Positions 1-8,342 of a stretch of DNA of 17,309 nt are shown piece by piece. Location: positions 1 through 17,309 of the forward strand of contig CAYLPU010000106.1 of NCBI GenBank assembly GCA_964385635.1. Reading direction: 5' to 3'. Position numbers and translations under genes: made by a program. Source of the DNA: CAYLPU01 sp964385635. Its GTDB lineage: Bacteria; Chloroflexota; Anaerolineae; B4-G1. Each line of letters starts with the position of its first letter. Position 1 is the first letter of the stretch. Below the pieces are notes generated by a model, which did no database searches, had not been told where the DNA came from, and saw only the letters and a list, made by a program, of their open reading frames with translations.

Positions 1-2023
1 TGTTGGAGGGCGACAGCAGCACCATGCCGGCGTCGGAAGCGATCCTCGAGGCCGGCTCGCCCGCGCTGGAGCAGTTGGTGCCGATGATCCCGATCAGGCT
101 GGGATCAGAGACTAACTTGGTGAGGGCTGTCTGGCCGCCCTCGGCGCTGCACATGGCGTCCTCGCCCACCAGTTCGAGCGGGTGCCCGAGGAGTTCCCAC
201 CCTTTGTCGTCAAGGGCGATCTCGATGCCATTCCGGGAGTCCACGCCCAGCGACTCGTTCGGGCCGGCGATCACCAGGGCGTAGCCGATGCGGATCGGGT
301 TGCCCGGCGGGATATCTACGTACTGGAACAAGATTGCCGCCGGCCGGCGGACGACCAGGTTGTCAAAATGTATCTCCGTCGGCTCGTCATCGCCTGTCCC
401 TGCTCTCAGAGCAATGTCTCCACTGCGGTAAGTGTCATCTTGAGCCTCGGCCAGCAACTCCCCGTTGACGAACAGCGCCAGATGGTCTCCGTCGCAGACG
501 GCCTGGATGTGATTAGTGACATTCCCCTGGCGAATGGCAGTAGACCGCGTCCAATCTACCAGCAATTCACTCTCCTCTTTTGCCTCCTTGAAGATAGAAT
601 AGTAACCGTCTCCGCTGATGAGAAAGTAGTAGCCACCATTGAGCTGGATACGACACCCCACGCCATAACTGTTGTTATTGGCTGGGGCCAGTATCTGAGT
701 GGCATCCACTTCGATAACCAAGTCAGCGAAGGAGCGGTTTACACAACCCTGGTAATACCAATCTTTATCCTCACTCCGCATAAAGTAGGTGCCATCCCTG
801 TAGCCTACACTCCCACCATCCCAGTCTCCCACGTCCCAGCCGCTGCCGGGATCGCTAAAGTCATCCTGGAACAAGACACCTTCACCGACGGGAGCTGCAC
901 CCTCAGGGGTGCCGGTGGGGCGAGGCGTGGGCGTGGGGACAGGGCGTTGGGTAGGAGTAGGGCTTGGGGTGGCTGTGGCCGAGGGCTGCACGGCAACAGG
1001 CACGGGTGTAGGCGTTGCGCGTCCCGTAATGTACGCGATAGCCCCTCCCCCTGCTGCCAGCATCAGGCAGAGGACGCCAGCAACGGCAAGGCCAATCCAC
1101 AGGCCGCTTCTCTTTTTCGGCGCGGGACGCGCCTCAGTGTCAGGCATCAGTAGCGTGCCATCCCGCGTTCGACGAGGCGTGACGGGAGAGGGTCGCGCCG
1201 CGCCTCCCAGCGCCTCTGCCATTGCCCCTGCGCTCTGGTAGCGCCGATTCATTGCCATCTCCATCGCCTTGAGCACGACCACCTCTGTCTGTGGACTTAC
1301 GTGCGGGGTCAGTGTGCGCGGCGATGCAAACTGCTCTGGCATCGCCATCCGGTCGGTGGCGGATATCGGGGCTTGGCCAGTGAGGGCGTGGTAGAGCGTC
1401 GCGCCCAGGCTGTACAAGTCGGAGCGGGGGTCTGTGTGGCCTGCGAATGCACTATATTGCTCCGGTGGTGCGTACTCTGGTGTCCCCATTGCCCTTATCA
1501 CCGTCTGTGTGCGTGGGTCTCGCGGGTCCCATAGCTTCACCAGCCCAAAGTCCACCAGCACCGGCTTGCCCTCTGGGGTGATGATCACGTTCTGTGGCTT
1601 CACATCTCGGTGGATCACCCCCCGAGCGTGGCAATAGGTCAGCGCGTCAAGCAACTGCCGTGCCCATTCTATCACCTGTGCTTCCGGCTGCGCCCTTTCG
1701 CGCTGGATGCGCTCCGCCAGGCTCTCCCCCTCGACGAAATTCATCACCAGGCACTCGGCGCCATCCCAGGAGAAGTAATCGGTGACGCGCACCAGGTTGG
1801 GATGATTGAGGCCGGCCACGACCTGGGCCTCGTGCTTGAACTGCTGGCGTAGTTGGGCTAACGTGTGGAGGTCGCCGTTGGGGTCAGATGTCATCTCCTT
1901 GAGTGCTACAGGGATGTTTAGATTGGTGTCCCAGGCACGATAGACGGCACCCATGCCGCCTTGTCCCAGTAGGACAACAATGCGGTAGCGATTGTGAATG
2001 ACTTGGCCGGTCGTGAAAGGCAT
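1..2023 (-). CDS. Receptor Ser/Thr kinase with LamG-like and periplasmic-binding-protein sensor domains (3' end beyond window)
   Basis: The frame is open from an ATG at 2023 to the left edge (674 codons visible, no stop). Seen: kinase domain residues ~10-270 with glycine loop GQGGMG (20-25), VALK lysine K42, HRD 138-140, DFG 158-160 and APPE 185-188, so it should be active. One membrane segment lies at ~308-332, followed by a Pro/Thr-rich linker, a LamG/concanavalin-like beta domain (~383-560), then from ~572 a start typical of type 1 periplasmic binding proteins (Peripla_BP_6/LivJ-like: IRIGYALVIAGPNES, then an IGTNCSSAGEPAS-like loop). Known for the family: the kinase is cytoplasmic and the C-terminal part outside. 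Inferred: ligand binding to the outer domain controls the kinase. A GGAG lies 7 bases before the start, and the peptidase gene ends 18 bases upstream, so the two are probably co-transcribed. Kinase and LamG parts closely resemble those of the kinase at 10769-12508. Confidence 0.88.
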   Translation of the reverse strand, partial: MPFTTGQVIHNRYRIVVLLGQGGMGAVYRAWDTNLNIPVALKEMTSDPNGDLHTLAQLRQQFKHEAQVVAGLNHPNLVRVTDYFSWDGAECLVMNFVEGESLAERIQRERAQPEAQVIEWARQLLDALTYCHARGVIHRDVKPQNVIITPEGKPVLVDFGLVKLWDPRDPRTQTVIRAMGTPEYAPPEQYSAFAGHTDPRSDLYSLGATLYHALTGQAPISATDRMAMPEQFASPRTLTPHVSPQTEVVVLKAMEMAMNRRYQSAGAMAEALGGAARPSPVTPRRTRDGTLLMPDTEARPAPKKRSGLWIGLAVAGVLCLMLAAGGGAIAYITGRATPTPVPVAVQPSATATPSPTPTQRPVPTPTPRPTGTPEGAAPVGEGVLFQDDFSDPGSGWDVGDWDGGSVGYRDGTYFMRSEDKDWYYQGCVNRSFADLVIEVDATQILAPANNNSYGVGCRIQLNGGYYFLISGDGYYSIFKEAKEESELLVDWTRSTAIRQGNVTNHIQAVCDGDHLALFVNGELLAEAQDDTYRSGDIALRAGTGDDEPTEIHFDNLVVRRPAAILFQYVDIPPGNPIRIGYALVIAGPNESLGVDSRNGIEIALDDKGWELLGHPLELVGEDAMCSAEGGQTALTKLVSDPSLIGIIGTNCSSAGEPASRIASDAGMVLLSPSN

Positions 2024-2041
2024 AATCCTGCTCCGCCGTAT

Positions 2042-3427
2042 TTACTGTCCCATCCGTTGGTCGAAAGCGATTAGATGTGCGTTTACGTCGTTGAACCGCT
2101 CTTCCAACAATGCGATGCGAGCGGCGTCGAGTTCCGGGTACGCTGCCATCTGCGCTGGCGTGCCGGTGAAACCGGTGAACAACTCATCATAGGCTGTCCC
2201 CACGGAATCTACGGCCTCTATCAGATTATCGGGGTTGAAAGGAACCGTGGGACCGTTCGCCTCCAGGTCGACGAGCCAGTCAGCCTCCAGTGCCGCCAGC
2301 GATTGACCATAGACGCCGGCGTAGTCACCGGTGGGGTACAGTTGTCCGAAGTTCTCTGAACCGTAGGTTTCAATCAGGTATTGCACGAAGCAGCCAGCCG
2401 CGTAGTAGTTCTCCAGGTCATGGATGTGGCCTTGAAATCCGAGGCTGGTTGAGACGCGGGGCAGCCGTCCGGCCTGGTGGTACGCTGTACAGAACGTCTT
2501 GATGGGCATATGGTCGGAGTCAGCGATCAGTTCCATCCCAGTGTAGACTGCTGCTCCCTCGCTCAACATCGCTGAGACCGGGCGTCCGAAGACATTCCAG
2601 GTGAAGAGATGAGTAAGTTCGTGGGTGGCGATGTATTGCTGATCGGCCGGATTGCCGGTGCCGTCGTGGAGGAAGAAGTAGCGCCGGGCTGCCGAGAAAC
2701 TACGCCCGCGCAGGGCCTGGTCCGGCGGTTCGAAAAGACCGCCGGCAACGTAGACGTCGAAACGTCCCTCCAAATGTGCGTTCATGACTGTCTCAATGTG
2801 GCCCAGCCCTCGCGTCACCATGGCGGCCACGGCCTGCGGGTCTTGAGCCGGATAGGTGTCAGGGGTGAAATGCAATATAAAGCGCTCCGTGTTCCAGGTA
2901 GAGGGATAGGCGGAAGCCAGGTCTCCCTCTAGAAGCGAGGGGTGCCAGGTCTGAGCGCCAGATTCTGGCGTTGACGATTCGATAGGTATCTCACCCTCTG
3001 GGGAAGGGGTCAGCTCTTGAGTGGCTTGGGTGACAGTGTGGAGAGGGATGGTGAGCACATCGCCGGGGTAGATGAGATCGGCAGGGGAGATCAATCTGCT
3101 GGCCTCCACAATCGCTTCAACGGTGGTATCGTGATCAATGGCGATTTGAAGGAGTTCATCGCCTGCCTGGACCGTGTAGGTGATCACTTCAGGCGGCTCA
3201 ACGGTAGAGGTGGGGGATGATGAGGGCTCCGGCGTGGCCAGTGGAACGCTCGTGGCAACAACCGACGGCGTGGCGGTGATTGCTGGAGGGGGATGCTGGG
3301 CCGCTGGCATGACCAACTGCCACGGGCGGGCCAACAACAGGATACCCGCCAGGGCAAGCAAACCTATCCCCAGACCGATGCTCAGCCCAAGGAGGACGTC
3401 TCTTTTGCGAAGAGGTTGCTTTTTCAT
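2042..3427 (-). CDS. Membrane-anchored LysM protein with HExxH (gluzincin-type) metallopeptidase domain
   Basis: 461 residues. Seen: a basic N-terminus and one membrane segment (~11-34, signal anchor), a Pro/Ser/Thr-rich stretch, a LysM domain (~83-129, TYTVQAGDELLQIA...YPGDVLTIP), another linker, and a peptidase-like domain with HELTH (H269, E270, H273) and a downstream SEGAAVY whose E290 fits the third zinc ligand of gluzincins (Peptidase MA-like). Known: LysM binds peptidoglycan or chitin-type glycans. Inferred: an extracellular, wall-attached protease; substrate unknown. The ATG at 3427 is preferred because GGAG, embedded in the last codons of the upstream kinase, lies a good distance before it; an alternative in-frame start at 3502 would overlap the kinase by 71 bases. 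Only 4 bases separate it from that kinase stop, so translation is probably coupled. It sits between two receptor kinases. Confidence 0.88.
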   Translation of the reverse strand: MKKQPLRKRDVLLGLSIGLGIGLLALAGILLLARPWQLVMPAAQHPPPAITATPSVVATSVPLATPEPSSSPTSTVEPPEVITYTVQAGDELLQIAIDHDTTVEAIVEASRLISPADLIYPGDVLTIPLHTVTQATQELTPSPEGEIPIESSTPESGAQTWHPSLLEGDLASAYPSTWNTERFILHFTPDTYPAQDPQAVAAMVTRGLGHIETVMNAHLEGRFDVYVAGGLFEPPDQALRGRSFSAARRYFFLHDGTGNPADQQYIATHELTHLFTWNVFGRPVSAMLSEGAAVYTGMELIADSDHMPIKTFCTAYHQAGRLPRVSTSLGFQGHIHDLENYYAAGCFVQYLIETYGSENFGQLYPTGDYAGVYGQSLAALEADWLVDLEANGPTVPFNPDNLIEAVDSVGTAYDELFTGFTGTPAQMAAYPELDAARIALLEERFNDVNAHLIAFDQRMGQ

Positions 3428-3431
3428 CACT

Positions 3432-5465
3432 CTACTCCGACCATACCGGTGCCCAGTTCTGATCGCTGCGGACCAGTGTTTGCCGTCCGCTTCCATTCTC
3501 ACGGACTGTCTCTATGCCCTGGTCCGAATTGAAGGCGATCAGACCGCGAACCGACCAGGTGGGACGACCGGCTTGGTTACCACTCACCAGTCGGACAGGA
3601 CTCCCACCTGAGGCCGGGACGTACCAGATGGTGTCAGCCGTGACGCTGCCTGGACCAGTCGTCGAGTGGTAAATCACGTACCGACCATCCGGTGACCAGG
3701 CAGGCCAGCGGCAGTTAGCGCTGCAATCGGTCAGCCGGTCCGTGGTTCCGCTCTGGAGGTTGTAAACGTAGATTTCCCACCCTCCACTCCGTTCCGACAT
3801 AAAGGTGATCCATCGCCCGTCGGGCGACCAGACTGGCGAGCGACCCTGTGTGCCCAGGCTATATACGCCGCCGCCGTCAGCGTCCATCACTCGCAGATCT
3901 CCGTCGGTGTTGCGGTCTTTGCCCGCTGAACTGGCGCGGAATGCAATTTGCGAGCCATCGGGGGACCAATCGGGCTCACGCTCGTCCGTGGCGGACGTAC
4001 GGGTCAATTGGATAGGGTTGCCTCCGCTGCTGCTTATGATCCATATATCGTAGGATCCGCCGCAGTCAGCCTGGTAGACGATGTGGCGTCCGTCAGGCGA
4101 CCAGGCGGGCTCGGCCTCGTCGCAGGCGTGGCAGGCCACGCAGTCGCGCCCGCTGCCATCGGCGTTGGCTACGTATATGTCGGAATCCCCAACAGAGCCG
4201 TACACGTAGACGATACGCAACGGGATAGGGATGGGTGTTGTTGGCGCGGGTGGTGATGTGGCTACAGGTGGTACAGGTGTAACTGGCGATGTGGCTGTCG
4301 GCGTGGCGGCCGTTGGTGTCATGGATGGCGAGACAGGAGTGCTTATGGGGGTTGGTGGTCTGGTTGGACTGGGTGTCGTTGGCTGTACGCCGAACACGTT
4401 GGTCAACTTGGGCCACGCAACGGCCCCAATTGCTACAACAACGCACAGTCCCAGGAGCAATCCTCCTGCGATCCCCGCCCCGATCGAGAGCCCGGTGCGC
4501 TTACGTGCAGGGGCAGGCGGCGGGTAGGGGGTGGCTGGTGGTGGTGGGTATGGAGTGGGATAGACGCCAGGGGCGGGGACAGTAGGCTGAGCGCCAACCG
4601 ATGTGACAGGCTGACTTTGGGACAACAGGCTGGTCTCCTCCAGCGGCCGCAACTGGCGTGACGGCGTGTCCATATCGCGCTGGAACTCTGCCACACTCTG
4701 GTAGCGCGCCCCGGGATCCGTAGGCGTGGCGCGGAGGATCAGGTATTCGATCTTGGGCGAGATTGCGGGCATCACTGATCGTGGCTGTGGTAGCGGAAAC
4801 GGCTTGGGGACCGGGTCGTAACCGGTGGCCAGGCGCAGCAGTAGCACGCCCAGCCCGTAGATGTCGGAGCGGGCGTCGGTCTGTCCGCCGGTTCCCCACT
4901 GCTCCGGCGCGGCGTACCCTGGTGTGCCCAGTGTCACTGTGTCCTGCGACTGCGCTGGCTTGAAGAAACGTGCGATGCCAAAGTCAATCAGTTTGACCTG
5001 ACCCTCAGGTGTCAGTATCACGTTGGAAGGCTTGAGGTCGCGAAAGATGACCGGTGGATTCTGTCTGTGCAAGTACTCGAGCACGTCGCACAACTGGCGC
5101 ACAATGTTAAGTGTCTGTCCCTGGGACAGATACCCGCCCGGCTCGTTCTCCAGTATTTCCTCCAATGTCCGTCCGGGTACGTAGTCCATCACCAGGTACC
5201 AGTTGCCCTCTTCGGAGAAGAAGTCGGTGACGGAGGTGAGGCCGGGATGGTTCAGGTTGGCCAACATCTGAGCCTCCTGCCGGAAGGCGTTGGTGGCCCA
5301 GTTGCGGTCCTCGGGAGGCAGTTGGGCAGGGGACATCTCCTTGACGGCGCACTTGCGTCCTGCCAGGCGAGTGTCCTCCGCCAGATAGACGACCCCCATC
5401 CCCCCTCCGCCGATTCGGCGGAGGATGCGGTGGCGGTTCTGAAGCATACTGCCAGACTGTAGCAT
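3432..5465 (-). CDS. Receptor Ser/Thr kinase with extracellular PD40/TolB-like beta-propeller
   Basis: 677 residues. Seen: kinase domain ~11-275 with GGGGMG (19-24), K42 in AVKEM, FRD (141-143) in place of HRD followed by LKPSN, DFG 161-163 and AAPEQW. Then a Pro-rich linker, a membrane segment (~327-349), a Pro/Thr-rich linker, and a C-terminal propeller with at least four WSPDG motifs (EPAWSPDG, EPDWSPDG, SPVWSPDG, WPAWSPDG) and two decayed ones (RPTWSVRG, APVWSE). Such PD40 repeats are known from TolB and bacterial WD40-like proteins and usually bind proteins or glycans. The His-to-Phe change in HRD spares the catalytic Asp, and YRD/FRD variants occur in active kinases. Start 5465 follows AGGAG by 7 bases; an in-frame start at 5519 has less support. 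A 125-base gap separates it from the DUF362 gene and holds a possible -10 (TACAAT, 5532-5527) without a clear -35. Confidence 0.9.
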   Translation of the reverse strand: MLQSGSMLQNRHRILRRIGGGGMGVVYLAEDTRLAGRKCAVKEMSPAQLPPEDRNWATNAFRQEAQMLANLNHPGLTSVTDFFSEEGNWYLVMDYVPGRTLEEILENEPGGYLSQGQTLNIVRQLCDVLEYLHRQNPPVIFRDLKPSNVILTPEGQVKLIDFGIARFFKPAQSQDTVTLGTPGYAAPEQWGTGGQTDARSDIYGLGVLLLRLATGYDPVPKPFPLPQPRSVMPAISPKIEYLILRATPTDPGARYQSVAEFQRDMDTPSRQLRPLEETSLLSQSQPVTSVGAQPTVPAPGVYPTPYPPPPATPYPPPAPARKRTGLSIGAGIAGGLLLGLCVVVAIGAVAWPKLTNVFGVQPTTPSPTRPPTPISTPVSPSMTPTAATPTATSPVTPVPPVATSPPAPTTPIPIPLRIVYVYGSVGDSDIYVANADGSGRDCVACHACDEAEPAWSPDGRHIVYQADCGGSYDIWIISSSGGNPIQLTRTSATDEREPDWSPDGSQIAFRASSAGKDRNTDGDLRVMDADGGGVYSLGTQGRSPVWSPDGRWITFMSERSGGWEIYVYNLQSGTTDRLTDCSANCRWPAWSPDGRYVIYHSTTGPGSVTADTIWYVPASGGSPVRLVSGNQAGRPTWSVRGLIAFNSDQGIETVRENGSGRQTLVRSDQNWAPVWSE

Positions 5466-5590
5466 CTCAGCGCTCCTAGTGGGTATAGAGCATGGGTGAC
5501 CAGACAGGCCACGTATCACTGGCGCTATTGTAGGTCACTTGCACGACATTGCCTCTATCTATGTCCATACTGTGTCGTCGAACCGCCCTT

Positions 5591-7366
5591 TTACCAGGCA
5601 ATCTCCTGCGCCATCTCGTTAAACAACTCGTCGCCAGTCAAGATCGTGGCCTGCCGCACTGTGGCTCCCAGCGGAAAGGGCGTGCGCCATCGCCCCTCCG
5701 GCGAGGTGCCGTCGCTCAGTTGCAGGGCCTTCATGCGCGATTCTCCCTCGTAACTGTAGGCCACCCGCACCCAGGCCACCCCTGCCGGGTCGCGAACCAC
5801 GACCTGGAGTTCGCCACTCTCTGCATCCCATTGCCATTCCAGTACCTCCGGCGGGTCGAAGTCGTTCGCCTCCAGGTGACCCTGCCAGGAGAAGACGTGC
5901 AGTTCAGGTGTGAGCGCGTGACGGTAAAGGGTGCTCACCCCTTCTCCACCCGCTACAACTACTTTGACCCGCGAGGGATGGGCCGGGCCCAGGGAAAAGT
6001 CCGCCCGCGCTGCCGCTTTGGCCACCGATTTCAGAAGGCGCGGGTCGAAGCCCATACAACGGGCCACAACTGCGTCCACGGTGACCGGGTCAGTGCCGAT
6101 CACGACCGTGTTCAACGGGTACGGATGCGGGTGGTACTGGCTTTCCTCCGCCGCCACGATGCCGTCCACAATCGCCAGATAGCGCCTTTGTCGTTCAGGG
6201 TGCAGTATGCCCTGTGTGTCGGCGTAGAGCAGGATGCGGTTCAGATCGGCTATCGAACGCCAGATGGTGTCGTTGTCCAGGTACATCCCCTGCTCGCCGG
6301 CCGCCCGGTCTACGTCGCTAGTGTGCGCGCAGTCTTTGAGCACTGCCTGTTCGTGGGGGCCGTCCCAGGCGGGGATGATGCCGAGCATGTTCTTCATTGC
6401 CAGCGTCACGCCACCTGAACAATGTACTTTGGCCTTCGGCACGCAGATGACCACGTCGGCCTCCAACACCGACGGCGCCATGCGATAGCGGCCCAAGCCG
6501 GGGTCGCCCCCTTCTTGCATCACTTCGCCATGTGCGTCGTACCACACCCGCTCCACCGCGCGCAGTTCCGAAACCGCTCCCAGGTCCACCAGAGGTGTCG
6601 CCTCCCGGCTGGCCTTGTTCAGGTCCTTGAGCACCACCGGAACTCCGTGCGCGGCTGCCAGGTGTTCGATCATGGACTGGATGCCCGTAGTGGCCACCAG
6701 GCGGTCGAAGACGCCCGCGGCCCACGGGCCATCGGCCAACAGGATACGCCCACCAGGCCCGCAGGCCTTGTAGACGTAGTCAATGATGGGCCGCAGAAAG
6801 GCCGGATGAGTGGTTTGGCCGTTGGCCCACTCGGAGTCGTCTACCAGGTTGGGCTTGATCAGGACACAGTCGCCGGGCTGGATGATGGTGCTCAGCGGAT
6901 TCCACTCCGCCGATCCGTAGCCCTCTGGATTCATCAGGCGCAGGGCCTCCCGCACCAGCCTGTAGGCGCCGTTGTCGGGTGCCAGGTCATCCGGCGCGTA
7001 GGGACACTCCGGGTAGTGGCTGTCCGGATCGAAGGGCGGCGAGGAGGGGTAGCCTTGCAGCGCCGGGTCGTGGGCTACGAAGATATGGGCCAGTCCCTTC
7101 TCTTCGAAGAGAGGAACGTCGGGAATCGATGTGCACGTTGGTTCGGGCGGCACAGTCGGCGATGGCTGTGGCGTGGGGGTGGATGTCGGCTTCTCTGTCG
7201 CAGAGGGAGAGGGAGACAGGGGTGGGGGGTGGGTGGTGCAACCCGTCAGCCATTGCAGCACCCCTGCCGTCCCCAAAGCGGTCGCTCTATGGAGGAATTG
7301 TCGCCGTGAGAAGACGTTCCCCTTTGCCTCTACAGACGTTTTGCCCGCATCTGCCACGTCTCTCAT
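5591..7366 (-). CDS. Tat-exported DUF362-family lipoprotein
   Basis: 591 residues. Seen: twin-arginine motif SRRQFL (residues 20-25), a hydrophobic stretch, then a lipobox ending in LTGC (C43), so it is probably exported folded and lipid-anchored. A Pro/Ser/Thr-rich linker follows, then a DUF362 domain with hallmark segments DCVLIKPNLV and VPKAKVHCSGG...MKNMLG, and a short C-terminal beta-rich region (~500-591). Known: DUF362 proteins are often found with ferredoxin-type clusters, but their reaction is mostly unknown; no Cys-rich cluster motif is visible here. The ATG at 7366 is used; an in-frame TTG two codons upstream is an alternative, and neither has an ideally spaced ribosome site. It starts divergently from the toxin-antitoxin pair and precedes the propeller kinase. 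No link to the kinases is visible beyond position, and function is not assigned. Confidence 0.85.
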   Translation of the reverse strand: MRDVADAGKTSVEAKGNVFSRRQFLHRATALGTAGVLQWLTGCTTHPPPLSPSPSATEKPTSTPTPQPSPTVPPEPTCTSIPDVPLFEEKGLAHIFVAHDPALQGYPSSPPFDPDSHYPECPYAPDDLAPDNGAYRLVREALRLMNPEGYGSAEWNPLSTIIQPGDCVLIKPNLVDDSEWANGQTTHPAFLRPIIDYVYKACGPGGRILLADGPWAAGVFDRLVATTGIQSMIEHLAAAHGVPVVLKDLNKASREATPLVDLGAVSELRAVERVWYDAHGEVMQEGGDPGLGRYRMAPSVLEADVVICVPKAKVHCSGGVTLAMKNMLGIIPAWDGPHEQAVLKDCAHTSDVDRAAGEQGMYLDNDTIWRSIADLNRILLYADTQGILHPERQRRYLAIVDGIVAAEESQYHPHPYPLNTVVIGTDPVTVDAVVARCMGFDPRLLKSVAKAAARADFSLGPAHPSRVKVVVAGGEGVSTLYRHALTPELHVFSWQGHLEANDFDPPEVLEWQWDAESGELQVVVRDPAGVAWVRVAYSYEGESRMKALQLSDGTSPEGRWRTPFPLGATVRQATILTGDELFNEMAQEIAW

Positions 7367-7421
7367 CTCCAATCTACCAGGATCAAAGTGCCCCAGGTCG
7401 TCGGGTCATTTCACTTGTTCC

Positions 7422-7450
7422 TTGCTTCTGGATTAGAAGAATGTTATAAT
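7422..7450 (+). promoter_or_regulatory. Sigma70-type promoter with extended -10 for the toxin-antitoxin pair
   Basis: A perfect TATAAT lies at 7445-7450 and is preceded by TGT (7442-7444), giving an extended -10. A weak -35 (TTGCTT, 7422-7427) sits 17 bases upstream. Transcription should start near 7457, about 28 bases before the antitoxin ATG at 7485. The ATG at 7449, inside the -10 box, therefore cannot be the real start. Confidence 0.6.
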
Positions 7451-7484
7451 GAAACCATCAGATGCACAAACAGGAGCATGGACT

Positions 7485-7772
7485 ATGAATACCGTTCAAC
7501 TTGAACTTCCGGATGAATTAGCCGAGATGTTGGCTCCGTATCACGATAAACTATCGGCCTTGCTGGAACTTGGCCTCCGGGAGTGGTTGAAGCGCGAGCA
7601 GCGAGAACCCCCGGCCCCACGGGAGCGTATGCTCCAGGTTCTGGCCGCGTCGGGCAGGATCGAGATGCCCAGGCCATACGTCAGCGAGAAGCCGTATGTT
7701 CGCCACGCGCCGGTTCCCATCACCGGGAGACCTGTCAGCGAACTCGTGGTTGAACAACGGGGCTCTCTATGA
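7485..7772 (+). CDS. Antitoxin-like small protein paired with PIN toxin
   Basis: 95 residues. Seen: an N-terminal segment MNTVQLELPDELAEML followed by an amphipathic helix, as in ribbon-helix-helix or related VapB-type antitoxins, then a basic, Pro-rich C-terminal half that would suit toxin wrapping. AGGAG ends 8 bases before the ATG at 7485. The stop overlaps the toxin start (ATGA, 7769-7772), the usual coupling of antitoxin and toxin translation. Inferred: it neutralises the downstream PIN RNase and may bind its own promoter. Family membership is inferred from gene order and the N-terminal pattern; the sequence itself is not strongly diagnostic. Confidence 0.8.
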   Translation: MNTVQLELPDELAEMLAPYHDKLSALLELGLREWLKREQREPPAPRERMLQVLAASGRIEMPRPYVSEKPYVRHAPVPITGRPVSELVVEQRGSL

Positions 7773-8251
7773 CGAGTCCACCGCGCGACACGGTTTTCTA
7801 TTTCGACACCAGCGTGTTGGTCAAACGGTATGTCGCTGAAACTGGTAGCACCTGGGTTGTTGCCTTGTGCAATCCCCCCACGGGCAACACAATTGCAACG
7901 GTACGGATCACCAAGGCTGAGGCGGCGGCAGCCTTCGCTGGCAAGTGCAGGGGCGGTGGTATGTCTCAGGCGCACTATACGGGAACACTTCGCGACCTTG
8001 CCCACGATTTTGCGCACCAATATCTGCTTGTGGAGGTTGACCAGGCACTTGTAGACCTGGCGGTTGATCTCACCAGGCGCCAGAAACTGCGCGGCTACGA
8101 CGCTGTACAACTGGCTGCTGCTCTCACCCTGGATGGCATACTGACTCAGGCACAGTTCTCTCTCCTCACGTTCGTTGCAGCGGACGATGATCTCCTTGAT
8201 GCTGCCCGGGCCGAGGGTCTGGTCACCGACAATCCCAACCGGCATCCTTGA
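7769..8251 (+). CDS. PIN-domain toxin (VapC-like endoribonuclease)
   Basis: 160 residues. Seen: the acidic PIN residues in order: D13 in YFDTSVLVK, E51 in TKAEAAAAF, D111 in RGYDAVQLAAAL, and an acidic cluster D139-D141 in FVAADDDLL. The length is slightly above the VapC norm of 130-145. Known: PIN toxins are Mg2+-dependent RNases that cut tRNA, rRNA or mRNA; the target here is unknown. All active-site positions are kept, so it should be functional. The gene overlaps the antitoxin by 4 bases and ends 11 bases from the broken kinase stub on the opposite strand, where it appears to have displaced the rest of that gene. Confidence 0.88.
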   Translation: MTSPPRDTVFYFDTSVLVKRYVAETGSTWVVALCNPPTGNTIATVRITKAEAAAAFAGKCRGGGMSQAHYTGTLRDLAHDFAHQYLLVEVDQALVDLAVDLTRRQKLRGYDAVQLAAALTLDGILTQAQFSLLTFVAADDDLLDAARAEGLVTDNPNRHP

Positions 8252-8261
8252 AGCATGGACC

Positions 8262-8329
8262 ATTACCCCACCGCCGATCTGGCGGAGGGTGCGGTAGCGG
8301 TTCTGAAGAAGCGTGCTGGGCGTCAGCAT
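8262..8329 (-). pseudogene. 5' stub of a Ser/Thr kinase cut off at the toxin-antitoxin locus
   Basis: From an ATG at 8329 the minus strand reads a kinase N-terminus, including LLQNRYRTLRQIGGG, which matches the start of the propeller kinase (MLQNRHRILRRIGGG) at 11 of 15 positions. The DNA at 8271-8308 matches 5407-5444 at 34 of 38 bases. Similarity stops inside the glycine loop: GMG is already lost and the frame then runs antisense through the PIN toxin. No catalytic motifs follow. GGAG precedes the ATG, and the LysM-like gene ends 13 bases upstream, so it was once the next gene in that operon. The right-hand edge of the disruption is near 8262; the exact base is uncertain. Confidence 0.75.
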
Positions 8330-8342
8330 CTCGCACTCCACA

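Noticed and set aside
182..1153. Long plus-strand open frame of 323 codons
   Set aside because: It lies exactly antisense and codon-aligned to the receptor kinase at 1-2023, shows no domain, and reflects GC-rich codon use.
4127..4149. CxxCH heme-like motif (CVACH) in the propeller of the kinase at 3432-5465
   Set aside because: Single occurrence, no cytochrome fold or maturation genes; more likely a disulfide-rich loop.
5404..5424. Perfect 21-base palindrome near the propeller-kinase start
   Set aside because: It encodes the Arg-Ile-Gly-Gly-Gly glycine loop; the symmetry follows from those codons, and a similar sequence recurs in the kinase stub.
7449..7484. ATG at 7449 as antitoxin start
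   Set aside because: It overlaps the TATAAT box; the ATG at 7485 has AGGAG at good spacing.
7541..8341. Minus-strand open frame joining the kinase stub to 240 more residues
   Set aside because: After the first ~25 residues it is antisense to the intact PIN toxin and antitoxin and has no kinase motifs, so it is not a real fusion gene.
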